Assembly: GCA_043228905.1 (NCBI GenBank)
Contig: JBHGNT010000011.1
Span: forward strand, 17,422,001 to 17,486,000
Direction of reading: 5' to 3'
Length of the DNA stretch: 64,000 nt
Source of the DNA: Azolla caroliniana
Lineage: Eukaryota > Polypodiophyta
Position numbers and translations under genes: made by a program. Shown here in pieces: positions 48,765 to 59,689 of the stretch (positions within the stretch are counted from its first letter, which is position 1; each line of letters starts with the position of its first letter). The notes under the pieces were generated by a model. It was not told where the DNA came from. It did not search any database and worked only from the letters and a program-made list of their open reading frames with translations.

Positions 48765-49300
48765 TGTTAAAAAGTAGATGTCCCACATAGAAACCTAAGT
48801 TCACCTAGGATAAACTTTACTTAAAAGAAAACGCATGCTAAAAGAAAAAAAACTACGCATGCAGCTCTAGCGTGTATGAACGCTATAGTTTATAAAAAAC
48901 GCACAAGTTAGAAAAAATATGATCACTTTAGATAAAGCATATAGTCTATCTATAGAAAAAGCATGGAGTCTATCGTTAGAGAAAACGCATGGGTTGGAAA
49001 AGACTCTCTCATCTCTATATAAGGATGAGGAGCACAATGTAATGGGGTGTGAAATACTTGGAAATTGGATATATTTCCGAAAACACCAACCAATATAATC
49101 GTGGGATTCACGAAAATAATATAATCTATACTTGTGGGATTCACAAGTTTCTTATATCTTTCTTTCAATCTAAATACTGATTAATAAAATATATTATACT
49201 TGTGGGATTCGCAAGTTTATAATAATCTATTCATAATTAAAATCGCCTCAAATTCTTCCTCTTCCTAGTCCAAAACCCCAGCGGTTCCCACCTGATTCAT
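48765..49300 (+). mobile_element. Candidate solo or partial LTR
   Basis: It starts TGTTAAAAAGTAGATGTCCC then ACATAG, the usual start of many plant LTRs (TGTT-A----TCCCACAT). A TATA box (TATATAAG, 49016-49023) follows 250 bp later. Downstream are three near-identical palindromes: TCGTGGGATTCACGA (49099), CTTGTGGGATTCACAAG (49131) and CTTGTGGGATTCGCAAG (49199). The right end, primer-binding site and second LTR were not found, so the end coordinate is approximate. Confidence 0.5.
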
Positions 49301-49618
49301 GCAAACGATCTGACGCCAAAAGGCACGACAGCGTTGCGCATGTCCCAATTATGGCGCAATCCCCAATATCTCAGAAATAGAAAACGATCTCTACCTTTGA
49401 TTTTGGGTCAACCTATGTAAAATGTGCAAGCACCCACTGTCTAGGTGTCAAATAACATCGTGATAAAACTGGCCAAATTTGAGAAATGTAACGTCAAAAC
49501 TGACAAACAATTGGACATTGTATAAATCGATGAGTACTATATTCCATTTGAACAATGCAAAAGAAGCAATTACCCATTGCTAGTCCACACGCTCTAGAGC
49601 TAATCCCAAAGGCAATCC
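49301..49618. other. Intergenic
   Basis: No feature could be supported here. It may include further internal sequence of the LTR-like element to its left. Confidence 0.35.
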
Positions 49619-50222
49619 TCTAATCAAAACTCTCCAAAATGAAGACCTTTGTTACAAGTGACAATTTAGAATGCCAACTACATTGTAAGATCTGCCACCA
49701 CCCATGATCATATTTGTGTATTTTCCATTCTTCTTTATCCTTAAATGATAGCCCTCCAAGAGACTCAACAAAGCAATGATACAAAATATTAGTAGTCACT
49801 TGTAACAATGACGTTTGACCTCATAAACACCAATCAATCCACGGTTGTTCTCCTGTTTGTAGAGGTAAGGGACCTTGCATCAATGCAATATTTTGTAGTT
49901 GTTGCCAAATAAACCCATAATTAGGCGGGATGTGTAATAATTGTCGTGCTTCAACAAAGTCCAAAATTCTTTGAGATGAAGCCTCATCTATATCTCCCAC
50001 CTCTTTGATCCCTGAACGAAATAAATGATTAAATTGAGTGCACAATCTCTCATTTCCTGGCCAACATAATAACCGAGAAGACACAAGTAACTCTTTTTGC
50101 AAAGAATTACAATGCTCTCTACTAGATGATGGTTTCCATACACATAACAAAGAGTGCTTGCCATGAGGTAACCAAGTGTTGAACACATGAAGAGCCTGCA
50201 ATCTTAAGTGAAATACATTCAT
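49619..50222 (-). mobile_element. LINE fragment, post-RT region, degenerate
   Basis: The minus frame 50222-49821 contains RILDFVEARQLLHIPPNYGF and IWQQLQNIALMQGPLP, and 49808-49620 continues with EEWKIHKYDHGWW. This order resembles the spacer and zf-RVT part of plant LINE ORF2 rather than any host gene. Frames are broken by stops and it has no A-tail. Confidence 0.5.
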
Positions 50223-50400
50223 GGAGCCTTAATCATTGTTCTCCCATGTGTTAAACCCTTGTTCTCAACATGACGCTCGTACAAGCAGCAAGGGTGATGC
50301 TTGAGGAGAAAAGCATGCCCAAGTTCTATTGGGTCGAAGCTACTAGTTTCTAGAGGATGATGACACATCAATATCATGGCCATTGCCACCATTGTCATCA

Positions 50401-50419
50401 CCTAAACCCTAAACCCTAA
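50401..50419. repeat. Interstitial plant telomere-type repeat
   Basis: CCTAAACCCTAAACCCTAA, about 2.7 units of CCCTAAA. Confidence 0.9.
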
Positions 50420-50607
50420 TTACCACAAGCAATTAAACATTGAGCATGCGTCCATCGCTCTACCATCTATTCTGTCAGCGACTACACAAATTGATTTCTT
50501 GGCATTGTATACACGGGAAAGGAAACTTGATGGAGTGTGTATTGCAACCAGAAACCAGGTGCAAACACCAAACCAACACGCACGCGCGCGCGCACATACA
50601 CACATAC

Positions 50608-50658
50608 TTGATGCCATCAAAAGACCCAACATGGGCGTGGTTGCAAACATCACACCAA

Positions 50659-50691
<33 letters not shown>

Positions 50692-50761
50692 TTGATGCCA
50701 TCAAAAGACCCAACATGGGCGTGGTTGCAAACACCACACCAACACACACACACACACACAG
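50608..50761. repeat. 84-bp tandem duplication containing (CA)n
   Basis: TTGATGCCATCAAAAGACCC, AACATGGGCGTGGTTGCAAA, CA(T/C)CACACCAACACA and a long (CA)n run. The copies start at 50608 and 50692. It is preceded by a (CG)n/(CA)n tract at 50578-50606. Confidence 0.9.
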
Positions 50762-50910
50762 AGTTAATGCCAAACATAGAGCCAGACAAAGGCACATCGC
50801 ATCAGGGACGAGCAGTAGTAGGGCGGATGTTGATGCGTATGCCTAGTCATGGATGGGTGTTGATGCGTTTGCATAGCCATGGATGGATGGATGGAGCACG
50901 TGTATGAGGG

Positions 50911-50930
50911 AGAGAGAGAGAGAGAGAGAG
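50911..50930. repeat. (GA)n microsatellite
   Basis: About ten GA units immediately before the tRNA-like A box. Confidence 0.9.
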
Positions 50931-51060
50931 TTGCTCAGTTGGTAAGGTTGTCCAATGGAGATCAGGTGGTCCTTGGTTCAACCCCTACATTCCACAATGG
51001 CATCTAGTGAATTAAGAGATACACATGAAGTATGTATATATATAATAGAGAGGTGAGAAA
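50931..51060 (+). mobile_element. tRNA-like pol III promoter, SINE head (plus)
   Basis: The A-box-like TTGCTCAGTTGG is at 50931-50942 and the B-box-like GGTTCAACCCC at 50975-50985 (consensus GGTTCRANNCC); outer span 55 bp, as in tRNA genes. There is no paired acceptor stem, so it is a SINE head or tRNA relic and not a working tRNA gene. The 3' boundary is uncertain. Confidence 0.55.
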
Positions 51061-51125
51061 ATTAGGTTTCGAACCCAAGATGTAGTGGTTGTAGTGTTAA
51101 CGGCTTACCATTAGGGTAAAAGGAG
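51061..51125 (-). mobile_element. tRNA-like pol III promoter, SINE head (minus)
   Basis: On the minus strand, TACCCTAATGG (51118-51108, A box with one mismatch) and GGTTCGAAACC (51075-51065, perfect B box) span 54 bp. It faces the plus-strand head across about 80 bp. It is SINE-derived by inference. Confidence 0.5.
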
Positions 51126-51129
51126 AGAG

Positions 51130-52669
51130 AGAGAGGCATCCTCTTGGAAGAACATAAGCATGACACATCATGTCCTCAGCCAAAACAAAACACTGCCCTC
51201 AACAAAATCAAGAGCTCCCTGTTTCTCACTCTCTCACTTGCTCTTTCTCTCTGTGTGCGCTACCTCGCTTTGAGTCTCGCCATAGCTGCTTCTTATGAAC
51301 CTCAGATTGTCCCACACTGTATCTCAATCACCTGACACAGATCAAATCAATAATCTATTTAAAGTCCTTCTTCCCCTCTTCTCTCTACAATTAGGTTTAG
51401 GGTTATTGGGTTTTCGTCCATACCTTTTTTTTTATGCGAAACAAACTAGGGGCTTGTTTTCCATCCCCCCACTTGCTTGCTTGCTTTTTTTTTTTTTTCT
51501 TAGATCTATTTCTTTACAGCAGAACAAGACAGAAGCAGCGTTTTTTTCTTTGCGAGGTGCTCTTTTAGGGTCATCAGTGATATTCCATCTGCATCAGAGA
51601 CAATAATAGGTAACGAACGCTCTTGTTTTTCCTATTAGTTTCCTATTAGGTTTCGTATTTATTATCAAATGGCAATTGTCACGGGCATTCCCATAGCATT
51701 GAAACCCCTATGTATTGTTTTTCCTTGAAAAATGTTTATACAATAATGAGTAGAAAGCAGACATAAATTATATGGGTGACATATAGAGGAAACTTGAAAC
51801 ATGAAGCCCGAACCTTAAACTGCAAATCATAACCCTAATACAAAGAGCACTTTTCCAACTGCTTTACATAATATTTTGACTTACAAAGTTTCTATGTTTC
51901 CGCAAGGAATTGGTGGCCCATGTACTTATACCCTAACATAAAAAACAGAGATAATTTCTCAAGGACTTTTCATTAGCTGTTGGTTTACACTTCTGCATTT
52001 CCTTGATAAAGCAAAGATAATGCAAGGTTGCTTCTTAGCAAAATATCTCCTATGAAAAGAAGAAGCTTTACATCGGGGACAGCAGTTCTTCAATGAAGTT
52101 GATGTCGAAAGAACCAAAGTTGCATTGACAAGGAAATAAGCCTTTTTGGTATGGGTAGGTATTCCCCTCTCGTCAAGAATAGAGATATCATATAATTTTG
52201 AAGGATACTTTGATTCTCAAAATAGTTGATCAGAAGAGGCAAAGTTCTCTGACCAATTGAATATGCTTTCTCAGTGATTTATCAAAGCTCAGCATTCCTT
52301 ATCAGCAGAATAGACTTGATGCCGATATCAAAGGGTAGGGTATCTTGATTCTTAACAAAGTTAGTATCAGAGGAACAAACGTCTTTTGAAGAAGTTGTGA
52401 AACGTGTCTAATCAAGAACAGAGGGTTTCTTGAATCCAAGGATACTTATCATTCCTTGAAGGACGTAGTTACCTGAACCCTCAAGTGAAGATCTCAAAAT
52501 ATTTTTCATGAAGGGAAGGGTGAGGTTATTTGTATCTTTCATCAAGGGAACAATTTTTTTAGACGAGTTTAACTTTATTTTTTACACTCTCTCATCAAAG
52601 GATTCATATTGTCATTCGTGGATACTTTGATTCTCAGCAAAATTTATATCAGAAGAGATAACTAACAGC
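51130..52669 (+). promoter_or_regulatory. Probable 5' leader region of the PP2C gene with leader intron
   Basis: A CT-rich stretch (51210-51260), a telo-box-like TTTAGGGTTA (51397-51406) and T-runs look like a plant promoter and leader. A good donor (ATAG|GTAACG) at 51609/51610 and acceptors such as TTGATTCTCAG at 52637 would remove a leader intron. An in-frame TGA precedes the chosen ATG by about 40 bp. A diverged repeat GATACTTTGATTCTCA plus TATCAGAAGAG occurs near 52204, 52339 and 52621. Confidence 0.45.
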
Positions 52670-54600
52670 ATGTGCAGTTCAATGAACTCACAACAGGGCT
52701 TACATACACCCTGTCATTCCAGTCTTTTCCACACTTGCGAGGACGAGAAATCTCGTGACCCAGAGACAGTAAAGGTATCTCAGCAGAGACCTGATTTTTG
52801 TAGGACCAAGTCTTCAATCAATCTTTCAAAAGGCTGTGGATTGATCAGATCTCACTCATTCCCCCTTGAAGGATGGCACCAAAAAAAATATGCATTAAAG
52901 GTAAGCAAGACTGCACAAAAGACCCGAGAAAGTTCTATGAATGACATGAAAGAGACAATCTGTACAACAACCCAAACAGCTGAATTGAGCAGCCTCCCCA
53001 AATGCACTTTGAAACATGGTATTGTCAAAGCTATTGAAAGGTCCTCAGATTTGAGAGAGACTACGTTGAAAGGAATCTCAAGTGATGTTAACATAGAGCC
53101 CTCATCAGATACTACATCGTTGTTGGATTTATCTAGAACCCATCCATCGCCACATTTACAAGGTTTGCCTTACCATAGCTGGAGAAATTCAATCGTACTT
53201 CCTAGTGGGAAATTATTATTTTGTGGTCGTCGAAGAGAAATGGAGGATACCGCGACCATTGTAACACCTTTTGTGGGCCTTGGATGTCAGATTGTTGAAT
53301 CTGAATCAGCTGAGAGAGCGCCTTCAGATTTGCACTTTTTTGGTGTTTATGATGGGCATGGTGGCTCTCAAGTAAGTTTCAAAACTGTCATTGCTTAAAA
53401 ATATATGTAAACTCTTTTGGCTATAATAAAGCTTTTACATTATGTAAATCACTTTATAGATTTTTATCATCCACGATCCATGAATGAATTGTACTACATG
53501 ATAATGATGATGATGATGCGGTGTTGCAGGCTTCTCTTTATTGCATGGAAAGTTTTCATCATTCACTTGCTGAGGAGATTGAAAAAGGTTTTAGTGCTGG
53601 ATATTCAAATGATATGTGGAATGCAAAGTGGGATGAAGTGATGAAAGCCACATTTTTCAAGGTAGATAAGGATGTTGGAGGAATATGCCCAAATGGGATA
53701 CGAGATGATGATAAGAATGCTAATAGCAAGGATATTGATGATTATACTCTGGACAATGGATGTTTATGCTGTGTGGATGCGATTGCACCAGATAATGTAG
53801 GTACGACAGCTGTAGTTGCAGTTATTGGTTCATCTCAGATAGTTATTGGTAACTGTGGAGATTCCAGAGCTGTCCTTGCTCGAGGTAACACAGCCCTGCC
53901 TTTATCCAGAGATCATAAGGTACACAGTTTGTTTGTAATTCTACGTTTTCTTTACATATGTAAAGATTCCATGATTGGTTTTTTTTACTTTTCTTAAATG
54001 TGATCCTTATTTATCTTTTAATTTTTCTAGAATATAGATTATTTTATGCTCAAAAGTTTTATTATTTTGTGTGTCATTGTTTCAGCATAACATTCTATTC
54101 ATTGTGTCACAGCCAGAGGCAGAGACTAATCGTATTGAAGCGGCGGGGGGGAGGGTAATATGCTGGGATGGATATAGAGTAGGGGGTTTTCTTGCTCTCT
54201 CTAGGGCAATAGGTTTGTTGAAGCCCACTTGTTTGTTTTATGACAACAACGAATATCATTCTCAATCTTGATATGGTTTGATACAGGAGATCGCTATCTC
54301 AAACGATACGTTATCTCGGAGCCAGAAGTAACATGCATTCAACGTATGCCAGATGATGAGTGTTTGATTCTAGGTACTGATGGGTTATGGGATGTTGTTA
54401 CAAATGATTGTGCATGTGAAGTTGCCCGCAAAAGTCTCACAGCTCTACGAAAGAAGTACAAGTCCCGACCATCTCTACCTGGTGAAGATCCTGCTGCTGC
54501 AGCTGTGGCCGCCCTTCTAGTGAAGCTCGCATATAGCAGAGGAAGCAAAGATAATATCAGCGTGGTGGTAGTTGACTTAAAAGCTAGACCATGTGGTTAG
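52670..54600 (+). CDS. Protein phosphatase 2C, clade A (ABI1/HAB1)-like, four coding exons
   Basis: A Mg/Mn-dependent Ser/Thr phosphatase. Coding exons: 52670-53371, 53530-53919, 54113-54212, 54287-54600. They have GT-AG borders and matching phases, 1506 nt, 501 aa. Residues 1 to about 175 are a hydrophilic, Ser/Thr-rich N-terminal extension, as in clade A. The catalytic core begins GRRREMED (186-193). [13 protein letters not shown] (to 234) carries metal-binding Asp. Then [49 protein letters not shown] (Asp429) and [10 protein letters not shown] (Asp486); all family metal ligands are present. The ABA-lock Trp is kept (W382 in ICWDGYRV), which places it in or near clade A, where such enzymes are inhibited by PYR/PYL receptors and act on SnRK2 kinases. 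The following loop reads VGGFLALSR instead of the usual VFGVLAMSR (G388, F390). Signalling role is inferred from family. Confidence 0.93.
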
Positions 54601-57600
54601 GGAGCAGTACGCTGGATCAGTACCTTGTCTATGTAAGCGGTACTTCTTATTAAAATGGTACGTCCACATCTCATTTTGTTTTTTTCTTCTATATTGAGAG
54701 TATTTTTATTAAGTATTTGCATTCTGTTATGCAAACAATCTTCAGAGCGTGTCCTGGAAAGACATTGTTGGTTTCTAAATACAGCTTTTGCCTTATGCTA
54801 CATTTTTTTCCTACTATTTACATGGATACATTTCCAACTTATAAAGTTATGTGGGACAGATGAATTTGAGGTGGATCGGTTTCATTGGTGCTCAACACTA
54901 CTTAAAGCATATGTATGACTGTAGGTGGGTGACTTGTGCGAGCCAAGTAAAATGAGTTTTGTGCTGTCTGATCTTATGTTTGAAAAGATAATACATCCCT
55001 TGAAAGAAAAAGATTATGCATGCACAAGAGGTAGAAGGCTGTTAGTTTTTACTCCTCAGCCCTAATAAGCATAGCCAAATTACATGGGGAATAATTTGGA
55101 AAGGCATAAGAATCATCATATTTAATCTTTTACCATTACATTATCATCAAGATCATCACTCTCACAATGATTTCCACCATCAGCATCATCAGATGTTGTG
55201 GAAAAATCATATGTGAGAAAAATCATGTTATCTTCTGAAGCATGACAAAGTTTCATATGATTGGCAGAGTTTGGGGGTTTCAACACCAAGAAATGAGGTG
55301 AGAAGACTATTTTGGCGAAGTTTTGAATTCCCTTTGACCTGTACCTCATCGTGCAACTGGAAATTTCTGTAACAGGACTTGCGAAAGTGCACACCCTGAC
55401 ATGGCACAACACAAGGCCATATATTGTGAGTTGTGGTGATTAGACGTTTTTGGTCGGGCCTCTTTACTTCTAAAAGATACCATTTGTGGTTTGTATGTTT
55501 CATGTGAATATCATAAGATGAAATGGAAACTCATTTGTATTTTTACTGGAAACAAATTTTTTGCTCCTACAACGGTGCCTCACTTATTTGCACAAAGTCT
55601 GGATCTTGTGTGTGTGATTATTTACCAAGCTTGACCTTGAGATTCAGATTGATGTGATGATTTAAATGTGAAAGCAACTTTATGGTTCTTTTTTGTTGAT
55701 CCTCTTTTGAGTAACCGAGCATGAGTTCCTTTAAAAGATTGAGTAGGGGTGGCATAACTTTTGTTTGGGCTATGAATGATGAACATTGATGTTTGTGCAC
55801 CTCTGCTCTCAGAGGACACCCTGGAGGTGTATTATCTCTCTTTCTTCTTCATCTCTCTATATCACCCATCCGAGAGTGGTCATTATTGTTATATCCTGAA
55901 GCTTCCTACTCTCAGCCAACCCTTTCAAGGTATGAAACATGTCACTTTGTTGGATGCTCGTCAAACAATAAATCAAGGTTTTGGTTTCAAGTAGGGCAAG
56001 ATGTTTGAGATTTATTGTTACATGAAAATATATCTTGGTTTATATGTATCTATGTTTAAAACAGTTCCGTGTGTTTGCTATATTTGTAATATTTTATTTT
56101 TGTGTCCTCTATGTGAACTGGAAAAATATGTTTTCTCATCTTTGTTTGCTGATTTCATTGCGACATACCTTTTTATTTGCAAAAAACTGCGAGCTTGTTC
56201 TGGTTCCACTGAGAAGGATTCATCAATATACTCAGGAGTTTCTTATGAAAATTATTCTGTATACATGCGACAAGTTCTCAATATATAGCAGTTCTTTGTT
56301 GTGATTATAATATACCTGGGAATAAGGTGGTGCCTTTTTACAAGTTAATAGACTTTTGGTGTGTTTTCTAAAGTTTATTTTGTTTTTTTCAGTGGAACGG
56401 TATCTTAGCTGAATATGCTGCAATATAGTCATGAATGAAGTCTTCTATTGTCGATTGGAGTTCCCAATGTTATATTTCAGATTTTTTTTTTCAAATCCTA
56501 TGTTAGTCTATGTACATAGTGATCATAACCTCCATGTGTAGTGTTTAATTTTGTGAGCGATAGGAAAGGTTACAAGCACACTTATGTAGATAAGACTTGA
56601 ACCTTCATAGTATGTGTTTTATTTTGTGAGTGCTTATGGAAGGTTTGGAATATATTTACCTGGGATTGCTTGGGGTCTTGTTTTTCAAGGTTGTCATTTC
56701 AGAATTAGAGTCCAACATGACTTTGTTCAATATGTCAATTTTTAAAATCATGGGTGTTTTATTTGCTATTTGATACGTTTTCCTACTTATGGGTGCTTGA
56801 ATTGTTAAGTTTTAAGTTGTGTGGGGAAGAAGGAAAGGAGATGGTATTATACTTTATATGTATGCATACTATAAGCTGAAATTGTGCATGTGTCATTTCA
56901 GTTCCTTCAATAAAGGAGAAAAGGTTCAATAAAAATGGAAAATGAACGTGGTCTGATGTATTTACAGTTTGATTAGTTAATTAATCTTATGATCACTCAG
57001 TTTCTCTCTCTAAACATTCAATAGGGAACATCACTAGTGCTTTGCATGGTGCTTGTAGAATATTCTAATATACTACTGATCTACTCATAAGTATTACAAA
57101 TATTGCTTGGGTTTTTTCATCTTGCTGAACCTGTACTTTGGAGTATAATAGGTTTAGGTTCCTTCGTGGTTTTCACGAAGATGATAAAGAGGGAGTCTGT
57201 TTAGGATGTATAGTTACAATTAGAATTGTATATATGAAATTGTCAATGGATGTTTGTCTAGGATTATGTAGGAACTTTGACGATGATTTGGAAAATGGTG
57301 GTTGATGATGATGAGAGAGTGCTAACTTGTTTAGTTAGAAAGATCACAGAGAAAGTACTAATTGTTTAAAATTTATATGGATATACTCAATATTCTATCA
57401 TTTGACCATCTAATTCTTGAATTACAGCAAGAGTGCATATATCTAATGATTGGAGTAAGAGCCGTGCAATTTAATTGGGCAAATGAAGATTGAAGGTAGG
57501 TTGAGGTGATGCTGGATTAAATCGAAATTCAGTCAAGTTTGAGATGATACCTCTAGTAAAAGTAGACGTAGAAAGTAATAAAGTGGTTGAAGCAGGAGAT

Positions 57601-59214
57601 AGAAACAATGGAGTCAAGATAATAAACAAACTTGTATCTTGGACATGTTTGTGATAAAATTGGTCATCTTGTGCAGGATTGTTGGAATCATTGAAGTGGT
57701 ATAAAGGAATGAAAAAGTTCCAAAGCAAAGATGAAATGCCATAAGCTAGTCATAATATCATGATGTTGAGAATGCATGAATTACAACCATATTTTAAACT
57801 GTGAATAATACATGTCATTGATAATAATAATAATATGTCTAGAAATAATATATTTTATCAAAAGCAAAAATGTTATGCATTACCCGTCAAGAGAAACATA
57901 ACCAAAACCATTGGCCTAGGTGGATCATGTGAGAAGTATCTCAAAAGCTAAGAGAATATATATATAAAATTAACCCTTTATTAAGAGGATGTTGAAAAGG
58001 TAATTCTAGAGTATTAAAGCTATAAGAAATGGGTAAGGGCCAAATTTGTTTTTATTAACAAGTATTATTACGCCTCAGTGGCAAATCTAACACTAATCAA
58101 TCTAGACACGAGTGCACAAACAAGTCAATGTATTTCTTGTATATATGTCGACCATTAGATTGACCTCCAAACATAGTTTCAATACAAGCTCACCCCTAAG
58201 CTTCATATCTACCACCTTGTCATCAAGTTGACATGCTATACCACTAGCTTGCACCTTATGCATGTATGAGTAGCATTGAGCGTTGAAGGGCATGCAACCA
58301 AGATTTGTGATTAATCAATAGTTCAATGTAGTAGGTCTTATCGATAATCTAGCATATTCACATATTGGAGGCCAATCTCTTAGTATGGTGCACATCTAAG
58401 TGTTCTAGAAAGTTATACCTCTCGATATCATAAGTTTCATAAATGGAGAAGCAAGCCATCAACCCCCATTGATCAATGTGTACTTGAATAACCTTAATCA
58501 ATCACAACTAAAGAATACTACTTATTCCTTTAGTTGATCAATATTCAAGAGAGCATTTAATATTAACAACTTCTTGGAATTTATACATGCTTAATCGCAG
58601 AGCTTTATGCAATAATGTTTAACTCCAAATGGTGATAAGTGTTTGATCACAAAACTGCATGCAACGATTGGATGACCATTTATCACCCTTTTGCTTTTCC
58701 TTGTTCCTTCTCTGATTTCCATATCTCCCCAAATGTCCTTAGCAGATATCAAAAGGATTGAATCAACACTATAATTGCTCAAGTAGCATGGACAATTGTG
58801 CTCGAGTAGCGCATTCAAGGTAAATAAGGAAAAGTGGGTGCCATTTGAAACACTGTATAGCTTTGCAGTGTATTAGCATTGAAAGGCTCTTTTAAAGGCA
58901 TAACTAGGTCGTGTTGGTAGAGTACTAAAGAAAAGAAAAACTCGGGATAAGTTAAAATATGGAGGGAGAGCAATCCATGTACAACAAGAGCTAGGAAAAT
59001 ATCATTGTTGTTCCCTTCAAACGTAGGAAAGAAAAAGCTTGAAAAGGTAAGGCTCCGAGTGCCTGGTATCGAAAATAGGTTGTATATACATATAGCTGAT
59101 GTAGTAGTACTTGGTTATGTTCACTAAAATATGCTATATCTATTTGTATATATAGTTGAAGTAGTAACAGTGGTAACCGTGTGGTCGATTCATCATGGTC
59201 AAGTAGGGGGAAAG
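54601..59214. other. PP2C 3' flank and long gene-free stretch
   Basis: No gene was recognised in about 4.6 kb. Minus frame 55412-55122 ends in an acidic stretch but has no motif or supported splice partner. A possible Copia zinc-knuckle relic lies at 57480-57694. Minus frames near 58102-58293 and 58591-58818 are unassigned. Confidence 0.4.
57480..57694 (+). pseudogene. Possible retrotransposon Gag zinc-knuckle relic
   Basis: From 57650 the plus strand encodes CDKIGHLVQDCWNH and a stop, matching the second half of the CCHC knuckle (C-x4-H-x4-C). The expected first Cys three residues upstream is Gly here, and the preceding frame is disrupted. Confidence 0.3.
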
Positions 59215-59360
59215 TGATGAAAAAAACGGGGGCATTTTGGGAGTATAATGAAAAGCCAATAGGGGTATTTGTAGGAGTATGTATAATGAGAGAGCCCAAG
59301 GAGGGGTATTCTGGGAATAAACCAAACCCCAGGGGCATATTTGGAAATAACGAAAACACA
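59215..59360 (+). promoter_or_regulatory. Four GGGG(C/T)ATTT-type motifs upstream of the microprotein gene
   Basis: GGGGGCATTTTGGGAGTATA, AGGGGTATTTGTAGGAGTAT, AGGGGTATTCTGGGAATAAA and AGGGGCATATTTGGAAATAA are spaced 35-55 bp apart. The two on the minus strand before the U-box gene have the same orientation relative to their gene. Confidence 0.4.
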
Positions 59361-59451
59361 AAGCGAGAGGAGATATCTACCCCCCCATAAAGCTCTTTGT
59401 TTTGGGGCTTCGCTTCTCTGCTTTGCTCTGCTCTGCTCTGCTCTGTTAGGG

Positions 59452-59460
59452 TTAGGGTTT
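59452..59460 (+). promoter_or_regulatory. Telo-box in the microprotein 5' leader
   Basis: TTAGGGTTT (reverse complement AAACCCTAA), in the context GTTAGGGTTAGGGTTT, just after a (CTCTG)n run and 59 bp before the start codon. Telo-boxes are frequent in the leaders of plant housekeeping and translation-related genes. Confidence 0.6.
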
Positions 59461-59518
59461 GGTTTTCTTTGTCTGGTCCCGGCGTTGGCGCTGTTGTTTT
59501 CTCATTGTTCGTCAAGTT

Positions 59519-59689
59519 ATGTCTTTTATCCGCTCTCTCTTCTTCTTCTCCGCGGGGTCCGTGTATGGTGTGTATATTGCTCAGAACTACAGCGTTCCAG
59601 ACGTCCGAAAGCTCTTCAAAACCGCAGTCATCATTGCTCGTGTCTATGAAGAAAATTACAGAAAGAAGCCTTCAGATGAAGACAAGTAA
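59519..59689 (+). CDS. 56-aa STMP1-like (DUF4535-type) short transmembrane mitochondrial microprotein
   Basis: The first ATG in this frame (59519) opens 56 codons with no intron. The N-terminal hydrophobic segment (residues 2-18) carries SAGSVYGVYIAQNYSVPDVR, and the tail is charged (YEENYRKKPSDEDK). The signature G-x-V-x-G-x-Y-x-AQNY-x-(V/I)P is the one I know from animal STMP1 (47 aa) and plant relatives assigned to DUF4535; length and layout agree. In animals the protein sits in mitochondrial membranes and is linked to respiratory function; a mitochondrial place here is inferred from family only. The leader has a telo-box and (CTCTG)n. A 72-bp tandem duplication begins within its last codons and supplies a second AATAAA. 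Confidence 0.85.
   Translation: MSFIRSLFFFSAGSVYGVYIAQNYSVPDVRKLFKTAVIIARVYEENYRKKPSDEDK

Noticed and set aside
50420-50907. Overlapping 100-155 codon frames on both strands
   Set aside because: They consist of His/Thr or Val/Cys runs from the (CA)n minisatellite.
50931-51125. Genuine tRNA genes
   Set aside because: A and B boxes are present but no cloverleaf with acceptor stem could be drawn, so they are treated as SINE heads.
55122-55503. Possible minus-strand exon ending in an acidic stretch
   Set aside because: No domain, no convincing splice partner and no start context.
59459-59518. N-terminal extension of the microprotein
   Set aside because: The frame is open upstream of 59519 but has no ATG, and the family starts at the chosen Met.
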